This document shows, piece by piece, positions 10,694-20,665 of a stretch of DNA of 64,000 nucleotides. Below the pieces are notes generated by a model, which made no database searches, was not told the DNA's origin, and saw nothing but the letters and a program-made list of their open reading frames with translations. Both the position numbers and the translations under genes were made by a program. Position 1 is the first letter of the stretch, and each line of letters starts with the position of its first letter. Source of the stretch: Myxocyprinus asiaticus (Eukaryota; Chordata; Actinopteri; Cypriniformes; Catostomidae); NCBI RefSeq assembly GCF_019703515.2, contig NC_059365.1, positions 37,560,001 through 37,624,000 on the forward strand, written 5' to 3'.

Positions 10694-11203
10694 CATATAG
10701 CTCCACTGTTAGTTTAGGATTTCCTTGATATTTTGTTGGATTATATTCAGCTAGTATTGGCTGTGTTCATTACTGCTTGATTATAATAAATCTTGTTATA
10801 TTATAATAAGTACTCCTGTTTGTTTTTTTGTTTGAATATTGTGTTGAAGCCAGCCTCTGCCATGTCAAGAACACCCAAGTTACCTCAGAGTACTGTTATT
10901 TTATTGGTGTCACAAACTAACTGTAATTAGATTACTATTAGATTTGTATAGCAATAATTTAACTAGTTTCTCCCTTTTTTGATTATTTTGATTAACAATT
11001 AAGATACTCAACCTTCAGGGTAGATTTTGTTTTTATGAGAATCAATCAGTAACTTGCTGTCATTTTTCTCGTCAAAGAGTGGTGCCCCGAGAATAGAATT
11101 TAATGAGTTAAATTCTATTATTTAATTATTCAATAATTAATAACAATTAACTATTGATTATTTCTGATAGTAAAACTGATTTAAACAACCAGTAGCACCT
11201 ACA

Positions 11204-13009
11204 TTATCAATTCTGTTCAAGGAGATGTGGTATTCGTCAATCTTTGAAGCCAAACAATTGCAGAATAAGGACACTGACAAGGTTCTTTGTTTACATTAGA
11301 TTTCATGCATTGATTTCATTTGATTCAGAGTTAAGCAGAATTTCATCGCGCAATGTGGCTGTCTATAGTGTTTGCCCAATCAGCCATTTAGGCCCCTGAA
11401 ACCACAATAATGTGCAAACATCCCACAAGCAAGTTGATCCAAAAGAATGCTACATTTGCACTTTGTTTGACTATTTATTCAAATGTTCTCCATTATACTG
11501 GTGAATTACTTTTTTTTTTAACTTCTTCAACTCTGCAGACCCACCAGCAGGTCCAAAATGGAGCGCTATGTCACGAAAAAATGTACACTTAAAATGTTCA
11601 AGTCTCGGAATACATAAGAAACTTTTGCATTTATGTTACATAAAACAACAAAATAAGTCCTGAAAATATCACAAATCAGCACCACCTAGAAGTCATGCGG
11701 TAGAAATATTAATATGAATACTGTATAAAAGTCTTTCAAATAGTACTTAAATAGACAAATCATATATCAAATGAAAGCTCTTATTCTCAGAAATGCGACG
11801 GTATAGTTTATTTTGTAGCCGTAATACCACATTTTGAGAGATTTTCAAAAGAATCACAAAGTTAAATATGATTTCTGTAAGACATCAAATACAAATGTCT
11901 CTTGTGCGCTGATCACTGCTACTGAAAGCCCCAAGTAGCCAAAAACTTTAGATCTGCTTTTACCTTAGGCAGTACATTTTATTTTTTATTTTTTACTTGT
12001 CTGTGAGCTTGCTTGTGTGAATAATACAATGTTATATCTTAGATGTCCAGAACAAAATATGCAGTCCAGCAGGAAAAGCATGCTAAACAAATCATCAGAA
12101 ATATCTGTTATCAACTATATACATCATCACAAAGGGGAGGATGCCAACCTTCTAATGGCACCTGGATTGAGCTTCTAGTCCACTCAGAGGCCGAGATATT
12201 CGATGAAACAATGAGGGTGGTGCATGAACTGAAAATTAGACTGAATGTCTATGGACGAGCACATCTGTGAGGGCCCAAATGCATTAAAGGTAATAAAACA
12301 AGACTTTTTGGAGAAGGATGGAGCGAACAGAACCAGAATAACATGCTTACAAATTTAGGACAAAAAAAAAAAAAAGTATTATTTTTTTTTTATTCTATTC
12401 TAAATTCCCCAAAGTGAGTGAGTGGACAAGGACACTGAAACAAAGAGAGTCAAGCAATATGTTCTAGGTTTTGATATGCTGACTCATGCACCATGATGAC
12501 CCTCTCCTTGAGAAAACAGGCTTGCCCAGGAATATCAATAGCTGTATCTTGCAGAGCCAGGCTGATTATTTCACCCAGCGTCCCAAACAACCATTTGCTG
12601 TTGCCATGTTTGACTCATCTTTCACAGAAAACACTTTGGACAAGGACAGCAGCAATGGTACAGGTATAAACAGAAAAGGCACAGAAGGGAGAAAATATTT
12701 TAACAATATATTTGTTCTCAAAGCTGTCAAGTTTAAAAGAGCAATGTTTGGGTTTTTTAGCCTGGCAAAAAAGCTGATACTCCAGACTTCATTCCTCAGC
12801 CGTATTGGGGAACATTAATTGAAAAAGTGATACGTTAAAATATCGTGTTACTATTATAAAAAGTAAATAATTGTTACTTTTTATGGAAAGCAGCTACTAG
12901 TTTTGAGTTAATATTTCTCACTAGCAGCTGACTGAAACTCGTATCTAGAGTGGAAGCGCTATATTTGGCTTGAAAGCATTCTTTAAAATGTCTCCCCTTC
13001 TGTTACAAT
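11204..13009. other. AT-rich non-coding stretch, no gene recognised
   Basis: Only short open frames occur (for example 12,043-12,270 and 12,486-12,818). I recognise no protein family in them and see no convincing splice context. A poly-A/poly-T patch lies at 12,361-12,392. Old unrecognised repeats are likely. Confidence 0.5.
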
Positions 13010-13097
13010 GAAGAAAGAAAGTCATGCAGGTTTTAAATGACATAAGGGTGAGTAAATAGTGACAGAATCTTCACTGTTGAGTGAGACATTCCTTTTA
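13010..13097 (-). repeat. Copy end of the common cyprinid 'aaaggaatagttcac'-type repeat
   Basis: The sequence ATAAGGGTGAGTAAAT followed by GTGACAGAAT and ending near CCTTTTA matches the end of a dispersed element seen again at 31,800-31,866, 37,685-37,858 and, in the opposite orientation, 52,281-52,570. No coding content. Confidence 0.6.
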
Positions 13098-13644
13098 CCA
13101 CAGATACTCCATTTCCATCCAGCCTTGCAGGTGTTAAAAATCTTCCACATGGCATTTGCATCTCGAACCCTGAAAGCTCAGCCTCTCCCTGAGTTATCTG
13201 ACTCAACACTCAATGAGCCACACGGCGAGTGTGTTGACCCTCTGGCCGGGTCTGAGTCTGTGTACACACTGCCATTGTCTGGATCTATTGCATTCGTCAT
13301 TACTGTAATGCATCTGACAGGACCTGCTCACATGGAAGATTAACCTTTTTATCCTTGCGGAGAGGCTGGCGAATGGCGTGGAATTTCTCCAAGTCTTTCA
13401 GTTCTAGCCACTAAAAGCAAGAGAGAATAAACAAGAAGGCCACAGACGTTGATTTATTTGGTGCCAGAACCACTTGGATTGTTCGCACATTTGTGGTAAA
13501 AGCCTGAGGCTGAACAGCACAATGAAAAGCTGTCTCAAAGCCACATAAACAAAAGCCCACACCAGCCATAGCGACAGCAGGACAATTAGAGAAAAAGCTA
13601 GTGATTCACATCTGTAATTTGTCCAAATAGAACTGTCAAGAAAA

Positions 13645-13664
13645 GTTAACCCTAACCCTAACCC
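13645..13664. repeat. Short telomere-type repeat (CCCTAA)3
   Basis: Three units of the vertebrate telomere hexamer occur in tandem. This short run is common in fish genomes by chance or inside dispersed repeats and need not mark a former chromosome end. Confidence 0.7.
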
Positions 13665-13734
13665 TTAAAGGCTTTTCTTACTACAACACTATGCTTAACC
13701 CTGGGTTAGCATCTTTTTTTGGAAAAAGAAAAAT

Positions 13735-14010
13735 GTCACTTCAAAAGTCTCACAGTACTATCTCCAGAAAATACTGTTACATTTAGTCTTTAAATCAAAT
13801 TTTTCGATGATATGAAATATCAGTAAAGGAACTAGGTCAGTCATAAATTATTTTTTTTAAAAATAATAATAATAGTTTTAGGGGAGTTTATGGTGGATTT
13901 TTAGAGCTTGACAGCCCAGTCCCCATTCATTTTCACTATATGGACAAAAAGCAATTCTGCAAAATATCTCTTTTTGTGTTCCACGGATAGTTTCAGCATT
14001 CATCAAATAC
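13735..14010 (+). repeat. Dispersed repeat, copy 1 (second copy at 20,450-20,665)
   Basis: The landmarks TCCAGAAAATA, a GATGATATGAAATAT-like block, TTTATGGTG, TTAGAGCTTGACAGCCCA and AAAATATCTCTTTTTGTG recur in the same order and orientation at 20,450-20,665. The family is unnamed here and non-coding. Confidence 0.65.
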
Positions 14011-14192
14011 AGATAGTTTCAGCATTTGAGCAATACAGTAATGGCAAACTTTCCTCTGAATTTTTCTTTTATTTTTTTATTTTTTTATTTGTTTTTGTTG
14101 TATGTTTTAGAAGATTTAAGACAACCATAACTGTTTGTTTGGCAACATTTTGACAGATAGACATGTTTCTGTAGTAGAACATGTTGTGTGCT

Positions 14193-15596
14193 CAGGGTTG
14201 GGAGGGTTACTTTTGAAATGTATTCCACTACAGATTACAGAATACATGCTGTAAAATGTAATTTGTAATGTATTCCGTTAGATTACTCAAGGTCAGTAAC
14301 GTATTCTAAATTCTTTGGATTACTTCTTCAGCACTGGTAGATTTTTTCACTTGTTTTGACTAAAAACTCTGCCAGTACAGTAAGACAAAATACACATTAA
14401 AAATACATTCTCTGAAAAACCCAAATATCTTATGCAGTGTTGTTTCTAAAACAAGATAAATCAAATTGATCTTGTTTTAAGGATTTGTAGATATTTTTAC
14501 AGGAAAACAATACAAAAATTATTATCAAGAATATGATTTTTGCCCTAATATCAAAGGTCTTACTAGAAAAATGAAATTATGATCCAACGTGAATTTTCTT
14601 GATAAAAAAGTATCGTTCCTGGTAACGTGCATGTAAAATGGCTAGAAATAGCATTTTAACTTAGCGTAAAGCTGACAATTTACACAAGGTTTATTTATAT
14701 TTCTTCTGCTCCAAACTTACTTGAAACTTACTTCTCTATCTGCTCATATGAATGTAACACCAGGGTTGGGGAGTAACGAAATACAAGTAACGAGATTACG
14801 TATTTAAAATACAAAATATAAGTAACTGTATTCCACTACAGTTACAATTTAAATAATTGTTATTTAGAATAGAGTTACATTCAAAAAGTATTTTGATTAC
14901 TGAAGAGATTATTTTGCATTTTATTGTAATTTGTTTCATTTAATATTTAGTCTTTTCAGATGGAAAAATGTATACATTTAAATCCAAAGTGCATTTGAAC
15001 AGCAGTGAAACACTTTCTTATGATGTGTTACATTCATACGAGCAGACAGAGAAGTCAGTTTGAAGTAAGTTTGGAGCAGAAGAAATATAAATAAACCTTG
15101 TGTAAATTGTCAGCTTTACGCTAAGTTAAAATGCTATTTCTAGCCATTTTACATGCACGTTACCAGGAACGATGATACTTTTTTATCAAGAAAATTCATG
15201 TTGGATCATAATTTCATTTTTCTAGTAAGACCTTTGATATTAGGGCAAAAATCATATTCTTGATAATAATTTTTGTATTGTTTTCCTGTAAAAATATCTA
15301 CAAATCCTTAAAACAAGATCAATTTGATTGATCTTGTTTTAGAAACAACACTGCATAAGATATTTAGGTTTTTCAGAGAATGTATTTTTAACATGTGTAT
15401 TTTGTCTTACTGTACTGGCAGAGTTTTTATAGTCAAAACAAGTGAAAAAATCTACCAGTGCTGAAGAAGTGATCCAAAGTATTTAGAATACGTTACTGAC
15501 CTTGGGTAATCTAACGGAATACATTACAAATTACATTTTACAGCACGTATTCTGTAATCTGTATTAGAATACATTTCAAAAGTAACCCTCCCAACC

Positions 15597-15599
<3 letters not shown>
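14193..15599. mobile_element. Foldback (long inverted-repeat) hAT-like non-autonomous transposon
   Basis: The left end CAGGGTTGGGAGGGTTAC and the right end GTAACCCTCCCAACCCTG are perfect complements. The left arm (14,193-14,760) and right arm (15,025-15,599) are near-identical inverted copies of about 570 bp with only scattered mismatches, separated by a loop of about 264 bp. The loop begins with CAGGGTTGGGGAGTAACG, a second sequence like the element's own terminus. Such ends resemble hAT elements in fish. No 8-bp target duplication can be confirmed because a TA microsatellite abuts the right end. No transposase is present, so it would need one in trans. Confidence 0.8.
14761..15024 (+). repeat. 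Loop of the foldback, with an internal hAT-like terminus
   Basis: The loop starts with a 17-base hAT-like terminal motif and continues with AT-rich, ATTAC-rich sequence. It may be a remnant of a second element that the arms formed around. It is unlike the arms apart from the terminal motif. Confidence 0.5.

Positions 15600-15640
<41 letters not shown>
15599..15640. repeat. (TA)n microsatellite
   Basis: A perfect TA run of about 40 bases sits immediately at the right end of the foldback element and masks any target-site duplication. Confidence 0.95.
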
Positions 15641-15643
<3 letters not shown>

Positions 15644-16039
15644 TCAACTATCACAAAAATGCAGAGCTTTTCATGTGGCACTTGATGCTGGCCTTGACGC
15701 CCTGACGCGAATCATGAACGTAGCTTTACAATTGCTGTAGCCAAGCGTATAGTCACAGTCTGTTGACTGATTAATATTGTGGAGAATGAGGGTTTAAGAG
15801 GTTTAATGCCCATAGCTATAAATATGCAACCTATGGGGACTAACTCATTTGGGAAATGTTTAATGTTACTTGAATTGCCGCTTTTTAGTGCATTTCTATC
15901 TTTATACAGTGGAAGGCTTTGTTTGGGAAATGTTGTTACATATGGTTTTGTTTTCTTTCCTAAAAAGCAAATAAATGCATTTTTTATAGAAAAAGTATAT
16001 ATAGAGTCAAATTTCACTACTTCAAAAATCTCCAATTCC

Positions 16040-16240
16040 CTATCTGTCACTCATTCGACGTTGTGTCTATGTAGTGACAGTAGGGGTCACTCTTGGGAGC
16101 CCGAAACACCTCTGATCTTTGAAAAAAGGCCAACAGGAATTGCCAAGAGGTATTTGCATACCACTCCACCAAACATACGGGTATAAAAGGAGCTGGTATG
16201 CAACCACTCATTCAGATTTTCTCTTCGGAGCCGAATGGTC
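16040..16240 (+). repeat. Left inverted terminal repeat of DIRS copy 1, with TATA box
   Basis: The repeat runs from TCACTCATTCGACGTTGTG through GGGAGCCCGAAACACCTC to the TATAAAA at 16,182-16,188. It is complementary to the right repeat, and its TATA box points into the element, so it probably acts as promoter. The same arrangement is found at 26,080-26,280. Confidence 0.75.
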
Positions 16241-16437
16241 GATGCTCACTGAGCTGAATTCCCACGGCTTTTCATTCACCTCTGCTGAATCTGACGGCGC
16301 ATTTCAGCGGCTTCTCACCCTCTGCACTGGTGCACTGCAGAGAACCCCCCTGGGTGCTTCGGCAGAAATAAAAGAGTATATTCTAAAAACAGTATATTTC
16401 TCTAAAAAAGCAGCACACACGGAAAATCTTTTTAAAG

Positions 16438-16608
16438 ATGCCCTTCCGTTTGTGTGTTATTCCTGGTTGCGGTCATTATCTATCGTCTTCTGACGGCCAC
16501 GGTCGCTGTTTTTCGTGTCTGGGTGCTGCCCACGCAGAGACATCGTTCGTGGATGGGTCATGTCCTCATTGCGAGAACATGACCATGGCAACGTTCTTGC
16601 CTTCGTAA
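16438..16608 (+). pseudogene. DIRS Gag N-terminus, Cys/His-rich, 56 codons
   Basis: The frame starts at ATG 16,438 and stops at 16,606-16,608. It has paired Cys and His (PGCGHYLS, GRCFSCLG, DGSCPHCENMTM), a zinc-binding pattern typical of the start of fish DIRS Gag. The rest of Gag seems to continue in a different frame (from about 16,590, around AFVRKQATLAAP), so a small indel ended it early. A homologous start with the same motifs is at 26,518. Whether the short product is made is unknown. Confidence 0.65.
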
Positions 16609-17163
16609 GAAAGCAAGCAACCCTAGCGGCTCCCCGCCTCGGTCCTTCTACCTATGAGTATAAGGCCAACGCGGCTAGCACTGGGGGCGATTTGGGGACC
16701 TCAATGGGACCACCTCTGCCAGGTATCCCCCCACAGACCTCCCATCCCCTGGTGGAGGGCCGGGAGGAGAATCTTTTGTTACCTTTTCATTTAATTTCCC
16801 GCGTGCCCAAGTGGCTGCGGTACCCAAAAGTTCAGCAAAAGAGCAGTTTCCTTGTTCCCTGGGTCACATACCCAGTGCGCACGGCCATCATTACGACTAC
16901 CGTCCACCATTCCATTTCGGCAGGTTTGGTGCTCCAGCGGCACCCCCCCCGCCCCCCCCGCCCCCCCCAGCCCCTGCGTGCCCAGCTGTGGCACAAATCC
17001 ACACCCGATGTGACGGTCTCCACGGGTCACGAGGACGAACCTCTTCCTCCCCCATCCCAGGCTGTTCCGGGGGTGGTCACAAGGAGCAAGGTAAGTGCTT
17101 TGATCTCCCTGAACTCAGCATGGCAGGCTCCGCCCCGCCACAAGGCCCCACCTGCCAGTACAT
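16609..17163 (+). pseudogene. DIRS Gag middle region, Pro-rich, degraded
   Basis: Gag-like sequence continues in changing frames. It includes a run of C tracts (about 16,943-16,969) that codes for poly-proline in one frame and is G-rich on the other strand. No further domain can be assigned. It leads into the Pol N-terminus at about 17,164. Confidence 0.45.
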
Positions 17164-18041
17164 CTGACGAGATTGTCCCCTTGGTCCCCCTCGCCCGGAG
17201 CTTGGACACGTGGCTCGTGCTTTCCAACCCATCACGATGGCTGATCCGGACAGCTATAGCGGCACACCACGACACAGTGGACGGTAAGACATTTGGGAAG
17301 CACGACCTGATCATCAGGTTCCTGAGAGGCACCAGGAGGTTGAATCCCTCCAGACCGTGCCTCATTCCCTCATGGGACATCTCTGTAGTTCTTCAGGGTC
17401 TATGGGGAGCCCCCTTTGAGCCCCTGGAGTCAGCTTAGCTTAAGGAACTCTCTTTAAAAACTGCCCTCCTGACTGCGCTCACTTCCATCAAGAGGGTAGG
17501 AGACCTGCAAGCGTTGTCTGTCAGCGAAACGTGCCTGGAGTTCGATCCGGGCTACTCTCTCGTGATCCTGAGACCCCGACCGGGCTATGTGCCCAAGGTT
17601 CCCACGACCCCATTTAGGGATCAAGTGGTGAACCTGCAAGCGCTGCCCCAGGAGGAGGCAGACCCAGCCCTGACGTTGCTGTGTCCGGTGCATGCTTTAC
17701 GCATCTATTTGGATTGCACCCAGATCTTTAGGGTCTCTGAGCAGCTCTTTGTCTGATTTGGTGGACAGCGGAAAGGAAGCGCTGTCTCCAAGCAGAGGAT
17801 CGCCCACTGGGTAATTGACGCCATAGCAATGGCATATCACGCTCAGGACGTGCTGCCCCCTGCAGGGCTACGAGCTCATTCTACCAGGAGTGTGGCGGCC
17901 TCCTGGGCCTTGACCAGTGGCGCCTCTCTAACAGACATTTGCAGAGCAGCAGGCTGGGCAACACCCAACACCTTTGCAAGGTTCTACAATCTCCGGGTTG
18001 AGCCGGTTTTGTCCCGTGTCTTGCTAGGTACGAACAGGTAA
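17164..18041 (+). pseudogene. DIRS Pol N-terminus fused in frame to tyrosine recombinase
   Basis: PLARSLDTWL and NPSRWLIRT are the usual start of DIRS Pol. At about 17,263 the frame passes straight into recombinase sequence, so the RT, RNase H and methylase were deleted without loss of frame. The recombinase, which integrates the circular DNA copy, keeps its catalytic set: Arg in SIKRVGDLQALS, His and Arg in RAHSTRSVAAS, and the Tyr in FARFYNL. Two in-frame stops interrupt it, TAG at 17,436-17,438 and TGA at 17,754-17,756, with the frame otherwise intact to 18,041. The family call is firm; this copy is inactive. Confidence 0.88.
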
Positions 18042-18795
18042 GTCCGGGACAGCTGGCAGGGTGTATCGCTTTCGCATAGCGCTTTTCACCTCCCCTGAGC
18101 TGAAGACGTGCACTGTTGACTCCCAGTAGTGTTCACAAAGTGTGTTCCCTGGATGACTTCCTCCAAGCCCTGTGGCAGACGAGTTTGCGGAGAAACTCGC
18201 TGCCGGCTCAGTACATGTGTTAACTAAGCCCTGTACTGGGGTAGGTGCTCCGCATGTGTTGGTTCCCTATAGGTGACCCCATGCGACGTATATCTTCCGC
18301 TAAATCGTTTCCCTGTTTGTAAACTGCGTCTTCCTTGGGAAGAGGCCCCTCTGCCCCAGTCACCATGTTTGTAGAAACTCTTCCTCTGTTGGGTAGGACC
18401 TACCATGGGACTTCTCCACATGACATACTTCCGACAAAGCTCGACAAGCCATGTGACGTATTTCCACTCAAAATACCCCCCCGGGTGGGGTGTGGTCTCC
18501 GCGGTGTCTTCTCCTTGGGAGTGACACCCCCCCGATGTAGACACTGGTGGCCCCAGTCGGTTAACAAATTTCACTCTTTTTTTTGGAGAGAAAAAAAGAG
18601 GGTAAGAGGCCACGACTGGGCTAGCCTGTCCCTATTTTTTGGACAGTCGACTTGTCCCCGAAGGGCCGTTCGACGCTCATAACAGCATTGGGGGAGGTTA
18701 CGTCTCGGCCTGGTGCGCTGGCTACGAGGCACACAGTGGTCTGCCCATCTCGCACCGCCAGTTCACGTAACACAGTTCAGCTATTTGTGGAATTT
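18042..18795 (+). other. DIRS 3' region, non-coding
   Basis: This part lies between the recombinase end and the internal complementary region. It is moderately GC-rich and includes a T run facing an A run (about 18,576-18,600) that can fold into a hairpin. No further gene is seen. Confidence 0.5.
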
Positions 18796-18935
18796 CGTAT
18801 AGGGACTCCTAGTGTCACAACATCAACACAATGTAGAGTGAGTGACAGACAGGGAACGTCCTGGTTACTTTCATAACCTCCGTTCCCTGATGGAGGGAAC
18901 GAGACGTTGTGTCCCTCCTGTCACAATGCTGGACT
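18796..18935. repeat. DIRS internal complementary region
   Basis: The sequence around 18,863-18,913 (GGTTACTTTCATAACC through GACGTTGTGTC) is the reverse complement of 19,131-19,181, and the block just before it mirrors the outer end of the left repeat. DIRS elements use this region as template to restore their ends and to circularise. Confidence 0.75.
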
Positions 18936-19183
18936 ACCCGCTGAAATGGCTGGGACATTGTCTCGGCTCCTCAGCACAAAACCTGAATGAGTGGTTGCAT
19001 ACCAGCTCCTTTTATACCCATATGTTCGGGGACCCATATGTACCTGTGCCTACCCATATTCCCATTGGCCTTTTTTCAAAGATCAGAGGAGTTTCGGGCT
19101 CCCAAGAGTGACCCCTATTGTCACTAAATTGACACAATGTCTCGTTCCCTCCATCAGGGAACGGAGGTTATGAAAGTAACCAG
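18936..19183 (-). repeat. Right inverted terminal repeat of DIRS copy 1
   Basis: Read on the minus strand it matches the left repeat: GGGCTCCCAAGAGTGACC is the complement of GGTCACTCTTGGGAGCCC at 16,084 onward. It contains an inward-facing TATAAAA near 19,011. A short divergent insert (about 19,025-19,055) distinguishes it from the left copy. Confidence 0.75.
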
Positions 19184-20449
19184 GATGTTAATTGTAATTA
19201 TTTTTTGGATTATTTTTACATCTATATAAATTTACTATCACATGATATCCATTTCTTTATTCTGAGACAAATTAGTACTATATTCATACAAAGGTTTATT
19301 ATATTTGCAGATTTTCTGTGCAACAATGGAGAATTATCATTATCTCATATGTGTGTAAACATACATATTATACATGTTATATGTTTGTATTGGCTGCTGT
19401 TTAAGTGACTGACTTGATTTCAATTTGACATTTCGATTTGACGAAGAAGCTACACGGAACTAAACAATAGCAAGTAAAAAAATAAATGAACAGAATGTTA
19501 TGACTATTGCCATTTGGGTGTACTACTGAAAAGTTGTACGTCTTTTTTGAATCAATAAGTGCCTAAAAAATATATATGTGTAGCTTATGTGTTATGTGTA
19601 GCTCAATATGTGTTTGACAGACAGTTGTGTCTCATAAATAATTTCAACATGAAAGTAATAAATCCCATTCTAAAGTTAAAACCTGACTCTCAAGGATTAA
19701 TCACTAACTCAGGGTAAAGAAAGAACATTGTGAAACATGGAACAAGATAACCCAAGATTATGTAAACAGTAACAAATGCAAAAACTGTTCTGCTTGAAAA
19801 TGTTAATGGCCTAGCATTGTAGGAACTGTGAACGTGTGGCTTTGATTTTGGGTTTACAACCGTGTTCCTGGTTAAATAATCTATTTTTTAGATCTTATCC
19901 TGTAATGAGCAGATTCTAATTAATCTGCATCACCCTGATTGCATTCCAGCATTCCTCTTCCCTAATCAAAATAATTCGTAATTAACCGTTTTAAGCATGT
20001 ACCACCATTGTCCCTGTCTCACTCCTGAAGCCTAGCATATCATTTTGATTTCCCCCTCATTAGCAAACCCCAGCATGATACCAACTTGACTTGGAACATG
20101 GCCCATGGTGACATCATGTCCTGTGTATGGTTTGGTGATTCCTATTAATATATGAGCCAAATCTTTGTTTCAACTTTGTTTGGTTTTCTGAATGTACTTC
20201 CAGAAATGCCACCTTGTTGTGTTGATTGGTGAATTCTGAAATGTTGATTCAACTTAGTGATTTTTCTTCATGTTCAAAATGAACTAAAACATCCTTTGAA
20301 TAATTAATCTTACCTGGCAGAGGTGTAATAGTGACATAAATCACATTGAATACTACACAAACATGATGACAACTCACGCATGTGTAAGAAAAGCAATTAC
20401 CTCTAAAAATGTGATATATTGAGAAGAAAACAGGGAAAATGCTCGATAG
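19184..20449. other. AT-rich non-coding stretch, partly repeat-poor
   Basis: No gene is seen. The part at about 19,840-20,160 is non-repetitive by eye and contains several homeodomain-like TAATTA/ATTAAT cores, so it could hold a conserved non-coding element, but nothing in one sequence alone can show conservation. Confidence 0.35.
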
Positions 20450-20665
20450 AAAAAAAATCTCATAGCACAGTCTCCAGAAAATATTGTTACTTTTATTCTA
20501 CAAAGCAAATTAGTTTTTAGATGATGTGGAATATTACTAAAGGAGTAGTTCACTCAAATAACAAACCCACTTTTATGGTGCTCCATTTTTGGAGCTTAAC
20601 AGCCCATTTTCGTTTATAAAATATTTTGCAAAATATCTCCTTTTGTGTTCCACAGAACAAAGGAA
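20450..20665 (+). repeat. Dispersed repeat, copy 2 (copy 1 at 13,735-14,010)
   Basis: It shares the ordered landmarks of copy 1, including TCCAGAAAATATTGTTAC, TTTATGGTG, GGAGCTTAACAGCCCA and AAAATATCTCCTTTTGTG. It carries the AAAGGAGTAGTTCACTC motif common to many cyprinid repeats. Confidence 0.65.

Larger units (their letters stand above)
1..11203 (+). mobile_element. Endogenous retrovirus-like element, 5' end outside window, degenerate
   Basis: The element shows leader, gag, protease, reverse transcriptase, connection, RNase H, integrase, env, polypurine tract and 3' LTR in canonical retroviral order on one strand. No copy of the 3' LTR is visible in the first 420 bases, so the 5' LTR must lie upstream. 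Every reading frame is interrupted, so this copy cannot make its proteins. The Pol order (RT, decayed RNase H, active-type RNase H, integrase) is that of retroviruses. The integrase tail with a GPF motif is shared with gypsy elements and gammaretroviruses. The right edge is uncertain: 11,203 is chosen only because the bases there complement the first six of the LTR. A deep-branching fish lineage near the retrovirus root is my inference. Confidence 0.85.
9500..11203 (+). repeat. 3' LTR (left edge clear, right edge provisional)
   Basis: The LTR begins TGTAGGGCC after the polypurine tract. A promoter-like cluster lies at 9,652-9,698 and an AATAAA at 10,034-10,039. These would give a U3 of about 220 bases and an R of a little over 300 bases. 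A pyrimidine-rich CT stretch (10,424-10,460) and a CA microsatellite (about 10,659-10,691) follow. CCTACA at 11,198-11,203 complements the first six bases and is my provisional end. If right, the LTR is about 1.7 kb, long but within the range of some retroviruses. The true end could be several hundred bases earlier. Confidence 0.55.
16040..19183 (+). mobile_element. DIRS-type tyrosine-recombinase retroelement, RT region deleted
   Basis: DIRS elements use a tyrosine recombinase in place of an integrase and have inverted terminal repeats plus an internal complementary region. All those parts are visible: a left repeat (about 16,040-16,240), a Gag zinc-finger start, a Pol N-terminus fused to a recombinase, an internal complementary region (about 18,796-18,935) and an inverted right repeat (about 18,936-19,183). 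Reverse transcriptase, RNase H and methylase sequence is missing, so the element is non-autonomous. The second copy at 26,080 is the same family. Edges are good to a few tens of bases. Confidence 0.85.

Noticed and set aside
10911..10919. CACAAACT matching the first bases of the window, as a possible LTR end and primer-binding site
   Set aside because: The shared stretch is only six to eight bases and the sequences differ right after it; without the upstream DNA it is no better than chance.
12043..12270. 75-codon open frame preceded by an AG acceptor-like site
   Set aside because: I recognise no protein family and find no donor or neighbouring exon; this length is expected by chance in 64 kb.
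13645..13664. Interstitial telomere as evidence of a chromosome fusion
   Set aside because: Only three hexamers are present, too few to support a former chromosome end.
15712..16186. Overlapping open frames of 112 and 135 codons on opposite strands
   Set aside because: They extend into the DIRS terminal repeat and show no domain; mirrored open frames suggest chance composition.
16943..16969. C tracts as an independent regulatory element
   Set aside because: They lie in the DIRS Gag region and are explained as a proline-rich coding segment that has slipped.
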